A stretch of DNA of 64,000 bases from the NCBI RefSeq assembly GCF_000755245.1, contig NZ_BBMP01000026.1, positions 248,001 to 312,000 of the forward strand, written 5' to 3'. Every line of letters begins with the position of its first letter. Position 1 is the first letter of the stretch. Under the pieces are notes generated by a model. That model had not been told where the DNA came from. It did no database searches and saw only the letters and a program-made list of their open reading frames with translations. This document shows positions 35,389 through 44,093 of the stretch, piece by piece. Source of the DNA: Halococcus sediminicola. GTDB taxonomy: Archaea; Halobacteriota; Halobacteria; Halobacteriales; Halococcaceae. The position numbers were made by a program, and so were the translations under genes.

Positions 35389-35675
35389 TCAACTATTGTC
35401 GGCCTCCGCTTCGGCGAGGATGTTCTGTGCCAGTTCGGCCGCGCCGTCGTCGCCGTCGGCGACGGTCTCAACACGTCGCGGTGTTCGTCGACGATGTCGG
35501 CCACGCTCTCGCGTTCGACAGTCTGGCTCACCGTTTTTTCACCTCGCAGTTCGCGACGCTCCCACGCATCGGCTCTGTGGCTCGGATAGCCGGTGATGAA
35601 CCGCGCAAACACGTAGACTGCCCACGTGAAAACGACAATCGCAACTAGCCCGGCCAGCAGCGTGAGCGCGCTCAT
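35389..35675 (-). pseudogene. Small membrane protein, frameshifted
   Basis: Starts MSALTLLAGLVAIVVFTWAVY (one N-terminal helix), continues with FARFITGYPSHRADAWERRELRG and a charged segment. Near 35470 the frame shifts; the natural tail (TVADGDDGAAELAQNILAEA, stop TGA at 35389) is read in another frame. Without the shift the protein would be about 95 residues. Its start overlaps the stop of the upstream small gene (ATGA), so it was the last gene of a three-gene minus-strand operon. Role unknown. Confidence 0.7.
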
Positions 35676-35896
35676 CGCCGACCACGCTCCCAGTCGTCAT
35701 CTTTCGATGGGTAGCCGAACGTCCGGCGCTCGTCATCGATCTCGTTGATCAGGGCGAGCGCCCGCCCGACGCGCTCGATCGATTCCTCGACGTCGCCGAG
35801 TTCCATCGAGTCGCTGGTGACGCGCAACTGCGTGGCCGCCCGTGCGTGCGCGGACTGTTGTAGTTCCGGTTCGTCCGCTCGTCCATCAGCGCTCAT
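35672..35896 (-). CDS. Small helical protein of the integrated element
   Basis: A 74-residue acidic protein with an apparently intact frame and ATGA overlaps with both neighbours. Sequence such as MELGDVEESIERVGRALALINEIDDERRTFGYPS suggests one or two amphipathic helices. No known family is recognised; such short genes are typical of haloarchaeal proviruses and plasmids. Confidence 0.6.
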   Translation of the reverse strand: MSADGRADEPELQQSAHARAATQLRVTSDSMELGDVEESIERVGRALALINEIDDERRTFGYPSKDDDWERGRR

Positions 35897-36219
35897 GCCG
35901 ACCCTCCTTCGAAGTGCTCGGCGGCGCGGCCACTGCCAGCCTTCAGTTCCTCTTTGAGATCGAGGCAAGTCACGAGATCCGCGACGTCGCCGCGCGCGAT
36001 GTCGAGATCCTGCGCAGCGCCGAAGGTCTGTCTGCTCTCGTCGATCGCGTCGATGAAATCGGCCGCCGAGACAGCGGCCGGCACGCCGACCGACTCTAGG
36101 GCCGTCTCGACGCGCTCGCTGTCGAGGACGTCGCCGCCGATGCCGTTCCGCTCGGTTCCCGTAATGTCGACCGCACGATCGGTGAGCCGCGACGCAGCGG
36201 CCCGACCGACGCCAGGCAC
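35893..36219 (-). CDS. Element-encoded protein with helix-hairpin-helix-like motif
   Basis: A 108-residue product if started at the GTG at 36219; the frame stays open to 36246 without an ATG, so the true 5' end may be lost or use another codon. The first residues form a helix-hairpin-helix-like motif (VREVPGVGRAAASRLTDRAV spans the upstream extension), common in DNA-binding or repair proteins. The rest is an acidic helical region (SRQTFGAAQDLDIARGDVADL). It is the first gene of the small minus-strand operon. Function unknown. Confidence 0.55.
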   Translation of the reverse strand: MPGVGRAAASRLTDRAVDITGTERNGIGGDVLDSERVETALESVGVPAAVSAADFIDAIDESRQTFGAAQDLDIARGDVADLVTCLDLKEELKAGSGRAAEHFEGGSA

Positions 36220-36378
36220 CTCTCGGACTCCCGTTTTCGCGGGAATCTGTCACCAGCGCTTGCTGTCTAATGCATGAGGGTCGCACTCACTGATACTTTC
36301 CCATACCCATCGGGTTCGGAACGTAGGTTGATGGGACAGAGATAAACTCCTTCAGGTATTACTCGTCACTATACCGAC

Positions 36379-36686
36379 ATGGGTTTGAGTGTAATGGGCG
36401 CAGAACGGGACGAAATGCGACAGCGGGCCGACTGGATGAAACCCCCTGACGATTCGTTGCTCGAAGCGCTCCATGATGAGGGGACCTGACGCCGCTGGCG
36501 ATCTCGAAAGAAGGCGATGTCTTCCGTGTTGATATCTCTCGGAAATATGCCGGCGTCCGGCCGCGCGCACTCACTCGTGCTGGCCTCATCGAGACGGTCG
36601 ACAATGGTCTCTATCGCCTCTCCGAACACGGCCATGCCTACCTCGACGAGGAGTTCGACGCCTCGACAGTCTCGCCCGACGAGTGA
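36379..36686 (+). pseudogene. PhiH1-repressor-like winged-helix regulator, frameshifted
   Basis: The N-terminus MGAERDEMRQRADWMKPPDD and LLEALHDEG is followed by a TGA caused by loss of one base near 36484. In the adjacent frame the protein continues LTPLAISKEGDVFRVDISRK, RALTRAGLIETVDNGLYRLS and EHGHAYLDEEFDAST to a TGA at 36686. The pattern (RQRADWM start, winged-helix body, GLYRL-x-E-x-G-x-AYLDEE end) matches haloarchaeal phage PhiH1 repressor-like proteins. The start is ATG at 36379 or 36394. Confidence 0.8.
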
Positions 36687-36967
36687 CCGTTCCTGTTCGC
36701 CCATTGCACCCTAACCCACAGAGCGCCTACTCTTGAATCTCGGGCGGGCCTTTTCACCTTTCCAGAAAAGTCTACTCTATGGAGATCAACATCTGCCCCT
36801 ATTCTAGACAATTTATATTGTAGGTATGGGCCAATATATTATCAAAATAGTAGCGGAAATTACTTATACCCATGCAACAATTACTATTCTAACCAGTTGG
36901 GGGTTGAAACTACCTACACCCATCTTGGTTTCGCATAGGAACGGGTCTATGTGAAAAGAATACAACA
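36687..36967. other. AT-rich intergenic region with repeated ATACCCAT-type words
   Basis: A 281-bp gap, markedly AT-rich compared with the rest of the window, with stretches such as AATTTATATTG and CCAATATATTATC. Short related words occur: TAGGTATGGG (36821-36830), ATACCCAT (36866-36873) and ACACCCAT (36916-36923); ATACCCAT also occurs at 36303-36310. Several TATA-like sequences could drive the downstream Tat-protein gene. No ORF is supported. Confidence 0.5.
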
Positions 36968-37678
36968 ATGACAGACAACGAAGACACCCAATCTAGCAGC
37001 ACCGAACCGACCACCTTCTTCAGCCGTCGTGGCGTCATGAAAGGGGCTGCCGGCCTCGTCGGCGCAGGCGCTCTCGCCGGCATGGGTCTCTGGTACGGTA
37101 CTCAACCCTCGCTCGCGGCGACGCAGTACGAAGCCGCCGAGGGCGGCGACGTGACCGTCACTACGAACGCCGGTGAGGTTATGGACGTCAGCATTGCACC
37201 AGTAGTTAGTCTCGACTGGAGTAACTTCGGTGGCGGTGTCGACTCGCTCAATCTTACCGTTGGTGCAGATGTCAATCAAGGCACCAGCACGCCTCTCGAT
37301 GTCAGCATCACGACCGACAGCGGTTCGTTCAGTTCTCCGGGTGTTGAGTCAATTCAGGGGGACGGCCCTGGAAACTATCAGGGTTCGACTACCGTTACTT
37401 TCCCCCAAACTAGTATCATCGGCAACACAATTTCGAGCTCCACGTTCCCGACCTCGGTGGGTGAGGGCCAATCCGCCTCGGCGACAGTGAGCCTCTCGCT
37501 TGACGCGAGCGGTGTCACATCGATGGGAGGGTCGAACGTCTCGGCTTCAACGGCTAATCTCACCTTCGATGTCATCATCGAGAACCCTGATGGAACTGTG
37601 ACCGCGACCATCGACTCCTCGAACGCCACCGCGACTGGTGCGGATACGGCGGACGAGACGACCACGACCGTCAACTAA
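36968..37678 (+). CDS. Tat-signal secreted protein of unknown function in the element
   Basis: A 236-residue intact protein. A Tat motif FFSRRGVMKGAAGLVGAGAL (about 18-37) leads to a probable cleavage after SLAA, then a beta-rich, Ser/Thr/Gly-rich mature domain without cysteine (TVTTNAGEVMDVSIAPVVSL; ISSSTFPTSVGEGQSASATV). There is no lipobox, PGF tail or C-terminal helix, so it would be released or assembled on the surface. Codon use is more AT-tolerant than in flanking genes. It could be a structural (filament or virion-like) protein, but that is speculation; no family is recognised. Confidence 0.75.
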   Translation: MTDNEDTQSSSTEPTTFFSRRGVMKGAAGLVGAGALAGMGLWYGTQPSLAATQYEAAEGGDVTVTTNAGEVMDVSIAPVVSLDWSNFGGGVDSLNLTVGADVNQGTSTPLDVSITTDSGSFSSPGVESIQGDGPGNYQGSTTVTFPQTSIIGNTISSSTFPTSVGEGQSASATVSLSLDASGVTSMGGSNVSASTANLTFDVIIENPDGTVTATIDSSNATATGADTADETTTTVN

Positions 37679-37698
37679 CTCCGCGGTTTCCCACTATT

Positions 37699-38097
37699 AT
37701 GAGCCGATTCGCATACGTTCTGAGAGCCTCTGGGTTTGTTGGGTTAGTCGCTGGCTTCGCCGTCCAACTCGTTATCGCAGTGCTCCAAGATCCAATCCTC
37801 CTCGAGGGCGCACAAACAGTTCCGGGATGGATGAGCCGTCTCGTCCTCCCTTTACTCGGTGGGTCACTCGCCGTGCTGTTCTATGGCACTGTACTGGATG
37901 ACGTGTTCGCCGGATGGGTTGATCTCTTGACGATCGCCGCGCTCGGCGGTCAGTGGGGTATTCCAATCGGGATTTACCTTGGGACCATCGTTGGTGCAGG
38001 CAGCCCGGCGGGCCTACTGGTCGTTGTCGGCTACGCCTTCCACACGCTCGCTGCGCTCGCTGTCGCGGTCACGTTTATCCGTCGAGGGCGAGGCTGA
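37699..38097 (+). CDS. Four-helix membrane protein of unknown function
   Basis: A 132-residue intact protein starting 20 nt after the Tat-protein gene on the same strand. It has four predicted helices (about 8-28, 47-67, 72-95 and 103-126), short loops and a final RRGRG. No motif links it to a known transporter or enzyme family. The close spacing suggests co-expression with the secreted protein. Confidence 0.68.
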   Translation: MSRFAYVLRASGFVGLVAGFAVQLVIAVLQDPILLEGAQTVPGWMSRLVLPLLGGSLAVLFYGTVLDDVFAGWVDLLTIAALGGQWGIPIGIYLGTIVGAGSPAGLLVVVGYAFHTLAALAVAVTFIRRGRG

Positions 38098-38104
38098 CGC
38101 GAAA

Positions 38105-38548
38105 TGTGAATCGAGGATATCTGCTCGAAGCCCGCCCCCGAAATCCATCGCACTCGATCTTCCATATAGCCGAAAGCACGTCGGGAACCGCTGCCGCGAT
38201 CTCGCCGACCACGGACTTTTGACACGAACTCAGAGAGGTGTCTACCAGATCACTGAACGTGGCGAGGCATTCCTTACCGGAGAGCTTTCGCCCGTGCTCG
38301 GTGTGAGCAGCGCCTCTCTTCTGATACAGACGTATCGATATTTGAACGAACGCGATGATTCTGCGGTGGGAATTATGAAGGTCGAAAACGGCCACCATAT
38401 CTACGCAGACGAAATCAGCGAAACTACTGTCGAAGAGGCTGGTGGAACGTATATCGGGAACATTGAAGGCGACCTCAATTTGTTTGAAATCTCGTCTGAG
38501 AAAGCAGAAGAGCTAGCCGAAAAGATAGAGGAATCGTCATCGGGATGA
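38105..38548 (+). pseudogene. Second winged-helix regulator, truncated and frameshifted
   Basis: The last two-thirds reads IALDLPYSRKHVGNRCRDLA, LTRTQRGVYQITERGEAFLT and a 60-residue C-terminal domain ending EKIEESSSG. The matching N-terminal part (GYLLEARPRNPS) is in a different frame, with the shift near 38146, and the usual N-terminal RADWM segment is absent. A GTG at 38105 opens the first fragment. It resembles PhiH1-repressor-like proteins with an added C-terminal domain. Confidence 0.68.
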
Positions 38549-38575
38549 TTCTATTGATTTCTCTGTTTTACACTC

Positions 38576-39994
38576 TCAATCTCGTTCGAGCGGCCGGTAG
38601 CGCCGGTCGACGATGGCGACGTCACACTCGATGTCGTGGAGGCGCTGGAAGGTCGCCGGCGAGAGCAGTCGCGAGACGGCGCTCCGGTCGGCGCTCGCCC
38701 CGAGCATGAGGAGATTCTGTCGCGTCGAGGCGTCGGCGAGGAACTCCTCGATCGGGCCGTGTGCGACGCGGGTCTCGATGTGGGCGTCGAACGTCTCGAC
38801 CAGCCCCGCGAGCATGCTCTCGGCGTCCCGGCGTTCGTATTCGCCATCGACACAGTGACAGATGCTCACCTTGCCCGAGCGCCCGGTGAGCCGGCAGGCG
38901 AAATCGAGCATGCTGTGGGCGACGTCGCTCGCGCGCCGGACCGAGACGAGCACCCGCGACCACTCGGTGCGGCCGTCGGCCGAACGGTGGGCGATGACGT
39001 CCATATCGGTCCGAAAGAGCGACGTGACGAACGTCGAAGTCTGCCCATCGGAGCGCTCGTAGGGCGTCACGATGAGGTCACAGTTCGCCTCGCGAGCGGC
39101 TCCGAGCGCCGTCGTCGCTGGCGATTCCGCTCCGCGCTCGATGACGACCACCTCGCAGGGGACGTCCATCGTCTCCTCGATGCGCTCGGCACACGCTTCG
39201 AGGTGGCTCGCGTGGGTCTTCGTCGCCATCGAGACTTCGGTGTCCGTCCCGCCGTCGGTGGCGACGTTTTCCGGTGGCGCAACGATATCGAGGAGCACCA
39301 CTTTGCCGGCGTCGTGGGCGGCGGCGAGACGTGCGCCGAAGGTGGCCGTCGCGTCGGCGTGTGCGCCGCGCATCGGCACGAGGACGTGGTCGTCGCCCTT
39401 GGTCGACTGGTAGAGATAGCGCGCCCGGTGGCGGTAGACCCGCCGGTGCCAGAGGACGAACACGCCGGCGACGAGCAGGCTCGACACGGCGATGCTGAGC
39501 ACGTAACTGAACCCGGGCGCGTCGTCGACGACCGCGAGCAGCGCCGTCGAGAACGCCGCCGGTTCCTCGACGCCGAACGCCCACGTCGCCCCGCCGGTGA
39601 GCAGCATCGCGAGCGCCGCACTGGAGGCGTGAACCGGCTGGGAGCCGCCCGTGTAGAACAGCCAGCCGGTCGCCTCGACGGCGAGCCAGCCACACAGCGC
39701 GCCGACGGTCAGCCCCGCGACGAACCGCAGCGGCGACGAGTAGCGTTCTTCGGGGTGGGCGAACAGGAGATACGCCCCGGAGGCCAACGGCGGAAAGAGC
39801 AGAAAGGAGAGGTTCGTCGCGTTCGAGACGAGCGTCACCAGACCGACCAGCAGGGGGACGAACAGCACGACCGACAGATGGACGAGGTTGCGCGTGCTTT
39901 CGAGCCAGCGACGGAACTCGTGTAGCTCGCGCCGCTCGAACCGCCGCGAGCGCGCCGCGACGGCCCGACAATACGCCCGCACGTCCTCTCGCAT
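38576..39994 (-). CDS. HPP-family membrane protein fused to Usp-like domain
   Basis: A 472-residue protein. The N-terminal 190 residues contain an HPP-type four- to five-helix membrane domain (FLLFPPLASGAYLLFAHPEERYSSPLR). The C-terminal 270 residues are soluble and contain universal-stress-protein-like alpha/beta repeats (HVLVPMRGAHADATATFG; RVLVSVRRASDVAHSML; NLLMLGASADRSAVSRLL). Start chosen at ATG 39994 (MREDVRAY); the frame is open upstream into the neighbouring gene. HPP proteins are linked to nitrite or anion transport; the Usp part may regulate it. First chromosomal gene right of the integrated element. Confidence 0.82.
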   Translation of the reverse strand: MREDVRAYCRAVAARSRRFERRELHEFRRWLESTRNLVHLSVVLFVPLLVGLVTLVSNATNLSFLLFPPLASGAYLLFAHPEERYSSPLRFVAGLTVGALCGWLAVEATGWLFYTGGSQPVHASSAALAMLLTGGATWAFGVEEPAAFSTALLAVVDDAPGFSYVLSIAVSSLLVAGVFVLWHRRVYRHRARYLYQSTKGDDHVLVPMRGAHADATATFGARLAAAHDAGKVVLLDIVAPPENVATDGGTDTEVSMATKTHASHLEACAERIEETMDVPCEVVVIERGAESPATTALGAAREANCDLIVTPYERSDGQTSTFVTSLFRTDMDVIAHRSADGRTEWSRVLVSVRRASDVAHSMLDFACRLTGRSGKVSICHCVDGEYERRDAESMLAGLVETFDAHIETRVAHGPIEEFLADASTRQNLLMLGASADRSAVSRLLSPATFQRLHDIECDVAIVDRRYRPLERD

Positions 39995-39999
39995 ACGTA

Positions 40000-42063
40000 C
40001 TACTCGCTGTTCGGATGGAAAACCGTTTCTGCATTCGAGCCGTCCCCGACCGCGGCCCGACGGTCGGTCGGGGACGATTCGTTCGTCCGGCCGGCCGACT
40101 GCACGGTGACGTTTTCGAACGCGAACCGCCCCGCGCCGCCGGCCTGCGAGGCGCGGAACTCGACGTTCGAGTGCATTCGATCGAGCGTGAACGGGACGGT
40201 GACGGTTTCGAGACCGTCGGTGTCCGTGACGTTCTCGGCCGCGACCGGCCGGGGTGTGGTGCCCGCGGCGACTTCGAGGTTCGCGACCGGCCGCTCGCCG
40301 GCGCTCGTCGCGTTCACCCGGAAGGTCGCCACGTACTCGCCGGGCGGGAGCATCGCGCTCGGGCCGTACCAATAGTAGGTGCCCTCACCGCCGCCCGAGC
40401 CGACGAGCTGGCCGTCGATGCGGAGCGCGTCGTTCGGGATGACGTCCGACAGTTCGTACGTGCGCGGCTCCACGGTATAATTGCCGCCGATTCCCTCCGG
40501 CGAGCCGTTGAACCCACGCTTGAACACCCACACCTCGTCGTCGTAGCGCGCGAGTCCGTACTCCTTGCCGAGCTGGTCGGTGTAGGTCGTCCTGACCGGC
40601 TGTGCCCACTCGACGCCCTGCGTTTCGAGTTTCGTGTCGATGAGGATGTACTCCGGTGTCGGCTTCTGATTATTACGCTGATAGCGATAGAACAGCGTGC
40701 GATTCGCGGTGAAATTGGCGTTCGGCCGCTCGGCGACGTGCGGATAAATATCGTTTTGGGTAAGCAGCGAGGCGTTGTCTGGGATGGTGTCGATACCCTC
40801 CTCCAGCGTCTCGGTGTGTTCGGTGGTCCGCGGCACGGCGTCTTTCTCCGCGCCGATGGCGACCCCAACGGCCAGATTGACCACCAGTACGAGCGCGAGC
40901 AGTCCCGACAACACCGTGCGCGCCGACGCCCGCGCGCTCTCGGTCTCGACGAGTTCGCTGGTGTCGACGTGTGAGAGCACGCGCACCGCGCCGATGTAGA
41001 CGAACGGCAGCAAGTAGAGCGGGTAGTGTGCGCCGAACGTGTAGTAGACGTCCCGCCCGGCAAAGACCCACGCGAAGCCCATGAACGGGATGAGCGATCC
41101 AAGTGAGAGTTCGTCGGCGACCGCGAGGAAGAGTACCGGAAGGAGCAAGAGCACGAGATAGACCACCTTGTCGAAGATGGCAACCGAGAGCGAATCGACG
41201 ATGAGCTCCGGGTTGGCGAGCACTATCGTGACCAGTTGGCCGATGCCGACGCGCGAGCCCTCGACGAACGGCTGTATCGGGGCCGCGATGACGTCCGTCG
41301 GCAACCCCGAAGTGTTGCTATATTGACTGATGGCCCAGCCGGCGACCGCCCGCGCCACGACGAGGATGCCGAACGCGACGCCGATGTACGGAATCTCACG
41401 CCGGAGCCGGCCACCGCGATAGGCGACTACGACTAGCCCGACAAGAAAGCCTCCAATGAGGATGGTCGTGAACTCGTTGGTGAAGAGGGCGAGCGTGAGG
41501 AAGGCGAGGAAGGCGATGTAGCGCCGTTCCGAGTAGGTGTAGTAGGCCGCGAAGATCAGCAGGGGAAGCAGTATCTGCTCTTGGAAGTCGAACAGCCACG
41601 CCGACCAGAGGAACGGGTTGAGCGCGTAGGAGGCCGTCACCAGCCCCGCGAGCCGGTCGCTGTCGATGTGGCTGCGCGCGACCACCCAGAGCATCGGCAC
41701 GCTCGCCGCGAGCAGGCCGGATTTGATGACTAGCAAGGTATAGGGCGACGGGACGAGCGCGTAGATGGGCAGGAAAGCCAGCAAGGTTGCGGTGAAGTGG
41801 CCGCCCCAGTAGGAACTATCGGGACCGCGAACGGTGTACTTGCCCTGTTCAAGGAACCCCTGCCCGTGCAGGGTGGTCTCGAACATGTGGATGTAGCTGC
41901 CGAAGTCCGCACCCGTCAACCAGAAACTCCGGTAGAGCACGGAGAGATAGACCGAGAACCCCACGAACAGCGCGAGCGAGAGCGCGAGGACGTACCACGT
42001 CGGACTGCCCCGCTCGGGGAGGAAGTCGCCGGCGGTCGCGGCGACCCGTTCTGCGGTGCTCAT
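40000..42063 (-). CDS. DUF2079 polytopic membrane protein (copy 1)
   Basis: A 687-residue protein with about 10-11 helices in its first 420 residues and a C-terminal extracytoplasmic beta domain. Early acidic loop motif FWLTGADFGSYIHMFETTLHGQGF and the block ALNPFLWSAWLFDFQEQILLPLLIF are typical of DUF2079, a GT-C-like membrane family of unknown substrate. The ATG overlaps the stop of the next upstream gene (ATGA). It is the last gene of a four-gene operon with GT4, GtrA and a second DUF2079 protein, which supports a role in transferring or flipping sugars for surface glycans. Confidence 0.85.
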   Translation of the reverse strand: MSTAERVAATAGDFLPERGSPTWYVLALSLALFVGFSVYLSVLYRSFWLTGADFGSYIHMFETTLHGQGFLEQGKYTVRGPDSSYWGGHFTATLLAFLPIYALVPSPYTLLVIKSGLLAASVPMLWVVARSHIDSDRLAGLVTASYALNPFLWSAWLFDFQEQILLPLLIFAAYYTYSERRYIAFLAFLTLALFTNEFTTILIGGFLVGLVVVAYRGGRLRREIPYIGVAFGILVVARAVAGWAISQYSNTSGLPTDVIAAPIQPFVEGSRVGIGQLVTIVLANPELIVDSLSVAIFDKVVYLVLLLLPVLFLAVADELSLGSLIPFMGFAWVFAGRDVYYTFGAHYPLYLLPFVYIGAVRVLSHVDTSELVETESARASARTVLSGLLALVLVVNLAVGVAIGAEKDAVPRTTEHTETLEEGIDTIPDNASLLTQNDIYPHVAERPNANFTANRTLFYRYQRNNQKPTPEYILIDTKLETQGVEWAQPVRTTYTDQLGKEYGLARYDDEVWVFKRGFNGSPEGIGGNYTVEPRTYELSDVIPNDALRIDGQLVGSGGGEGTYYWYGPSAMLPPGEYVATFRVNATSAGERPVANLEVAAGTTPRPVAAENVTDTDGLETVTVPFTLDRMHSNVEFRASQAGGAGRFAFENVTVQSAGRTNESSPTDRRAAVGDGSNAETVFHPNSE

Positions 42064-44093
42064 GAACTCCCCCCGGAGGCGTTCGTAGTAGCGTTTTTCG
42101 ATTCGTAGCTCACGCGGACGCCATCGAACGCGACCCGACCATCATCCTCACGGATCCCACGGAACTCGACGTCGGAGGTGGTCTCGTTCAGCGTGAACCG
42201 AACGGAGACGTTCTGCCAGCCGCTCGCGGGCGCGACCTGCTCGCTGGCGATGCGGCCGTGGTCGTCGCCGCCACCGACGTCGACCGTCACGACGGGGTCG
42301 GAGCCGCTGCCCGAGACGTCGACCCGGAAGGTCGCGGTGTAGGTGCCGGGCGTGAGCGTGTCGTAGGGACCGAACCAGATGTAATCTCCCTCCGAGCCGT
42401 TGGTACTCACGATGGTCCCCTCTTTTCGCTCGCCGGTGCCCGTCGCCATGCTCGCGGCGTCGTAGCGGCGTGCGCCGGGCTCGGTTTGCTTGATTCCCCG
42501 CACCGGCCCGTCGTAGCCGCGCTTGAATACCTGAATGCCGTCCTGATAGCGATACAACCCGTATTCGTCGCCGAGGCGGTCGGCGTAGGTTCCCTGGACG
42601 GCTCTCGACCACGGCGCGTTCGGGTTGAGTTGTGTGTCGACGAGGAGGTAGTCCGGCATGACGGGGTGCCAGCGCTTCTCGTAGGCCCCGAACGTGCCTG
42701 GACTCACGATGAACGAGGCGTTCGGTCGCGTCGCCACGTGGGGGTAGATGTCGTTCTGGGCGATGAGCGAGGCGTTCTCGGGGATGGAGTCGATGGCCGT
42801 CTCCAGGGTTTCGCGGTGGTCGTCGTCGGCCGGCGGCGGGACGGAGAGATGGCCACCGCCGGAGGCCGCCCCGCTCACGAGACAGAGCACCAACACCGCC
42901 GAGAGCAGTCCCGAAAACGTCGCACGCGAGGGCCGCGCCAGCCCGTCGAATCGTTTCGAGAGCCTGTGGAGGGCGTGTATCGTGCCGATGTAGATGAACG
43001 GAAGTAGGTACAGCGGGTAGTGGGCACCGAACTCGAAGTACACCGCCTTGGCCTCGCCGGTGAACACCCACGCGAAGCCGAGATAGGGAACGAGCGCAGC
43101 CAGCGAAAGTTCGTCGAACAGCGCGAGAAACATGACTGGGAGCATGAACGCCGCGAAGAAGAGCAGTTTGTCCGCGACGGCGAAGGTGGCCGAATCGACC
43201 AGGAGAAGCGGGTTCGCGAGGACGGTCGCGGCGAGGTCGACGAGTGACACCCGTCCCATCCCCTGAATGAACGGCTGTAGCGGTTCGGCGACCACGTACG
43301 TGGGAAGGCCGCCGAACACGCTATACCGGTCGATGACGGCGCTCGAAACGACGCGTGCGACGACCACGAGCACGCCCGCACCGAGGATGGCCGGGCTGCG
43401 TTTTTTGAGTCGGCCCGCTACGGCTGCGGCGACGAACAGCCCACCGACGAAGCCCGCGACCGGGAAGATGACGAACTCGTTGGTGAAGAGGACGAGCGCG
43501 AGGAAGGCCAGAAAGAGCACCGAGCGGTCGCGCTGGTAGAAGTAGTAGGCGGCGAACAGGAGCGGTGGAATCAACACCTGCTCTTGGAAGTCGAACGACC
43601 ACGCCGACCAGAGGAACGGGTTGAACGCGTACGAGACAGTTACGATCCCTGCGAGGCGGTCGCTGTCGAGGCGGTCGCGCGCGACCAGCCAGAGGACCAC
43701 CACCGACGCCGCGAGCACGAACGATTTGGCGACCAGCAGCGTGTAGACCGAGGGAACGAGCGCGAACAGCGGGAGAAAGAGGAGCAGGGTCAGCGAGAAG
43801 TGTGCCCCCCAGTACGAGCCGTAGGGCTGGCTCGCACGGTATTTGCCGTGCTGGAGCCACCCCTCGCCCTGCAGCGTGCTCGAAAACATGTGCGTGTAGG
43901 CCCCGAGGTCCGCGCCCGTGGTCTGAAAGCGGGCGTGCATCAGCGACGTGTAGATCGAAAAGCCGACGAACAGCGCGAGCGCGAGTCCGAGCACGTACCA
44001 CGTCGGGCTGCCCCGCTCGGGGAGGGCGTCGAATAGTCGCTCGGTCGCGGAGCCGGTCGAACCGGGGGTGAGCGTTTCCGTGAGTTTACTCAC
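42060..44093 (-). CDS. DUF2079 polytopic membrane protein (copy 2)
   Basis: A 677-residue paralogue of the downstream gene product, with the same layout: LPERGSPTWYVL start, TTGADLGAYTHMFSSTLQGE, FNPFLWSAWSFDFQEQVLIPPLLF, SLIAQNDIYPHVATRPN and a C-terminal beta domain. I chose GTG at 44093, which overlaps the GtrA gene by 8 nt; the frame is open further upstream but carries no homology. Tandem position and similarity indicate a local duplication. Probable role in surface glycan assembly, unproven. Confidence 0.85.
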   Translation of the reverse strand: MSKLTETLTPGSTGSATERLFDALPERGSPTWYVLGLALALFVGFSIYTSLMHARFQTTGADLGAYTHMFSSTLQGEGWLQHGKYRASQPYGSYWGAHFSLTLLLFLPLFALVPSVYTLLVAKSFVLAASVVVLWLVARDRLDSDRLAGIVTVSYAFNPFLWSAWSFDFQEQVLIPPLLFAAYYFYQRDRSVLFLAFLALVLFTNEFVIFPVAGFVGGLFVAAAVAGRLKKRSPAILGAGVLVVVARVVSSAVIDRYSVFGGLPTYVVAEPLQPFIQGMGRVSLVDLAATVLANPLLLVDSATFAVADKLLFFAAFMLPVMFLALFDELSLAALVPYLGFAWVFTGEAKAVYFEFGAHYPLYLLPFIYIGTIHALHRLSKRFDGLARPSRATFSGLLSAVLVLCLVSGAASGGGHLSVPPPADDDHRETLETAIDSIPENASLIAQNDIYPHVATRPNASFIVSPGTFGAYEKRWHPVMPDYLLVDTQLNPNAPWSRAVQGTYADRLGDEYGLYRYQDGIQVFKRGYDGPVRGIKQTEPGARRYDAASMATGTGERKEGTIVSTNGSEGDYIWFGPYDTLTPGTYTATFRVDVSGSGSDPVVTVDVGGGDDHGRIASEQVAPASGWQNVSVRFTLNETTSDVEFRGIREDDGRVAFDGVRVSYESKNATTNASGGSS

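Larger units (their letters stand above)
34126..38550. mobile_element. Decayed integrated element next to tRNA-Thr
   Basis: About 4.4 kb between the tRNA-Thr 3' end and the HPP-Usp gene. It holds a frameshifted tyrosine integrase directly after the tRNA, three short overlapping minus-strand genes (one frameshifted), two frameshifted winged-helix regulators related to haloarchaeal virus PhiH1 repressor proteins, a Tat-signal protein and a membrane protein. Base composition is more AT-rich than in the flanks, especially at 36.69-36.97 kb. No copy of the tRNA 3' end was found on the right side, so the right boundary is approximate and excision is probably no longer possible. Confidence 0.75.

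Noticed and set aside
36687-36967. AT-rich stretch as a replication origin
   Set aside because: No Orc1/Cdc6 gene nearby, and the repeated words are short and irregular compared with haloarchaeal origin recognition boxes.
38400-38620. Right-hand attachment site (second copy of the tRNA-Thr 3' end)
   Set aside because: I looked for TTCAAATCCC and CCACCGGCT-like sequence around the right edge of the element and found none; the boundary is set by gene content only.
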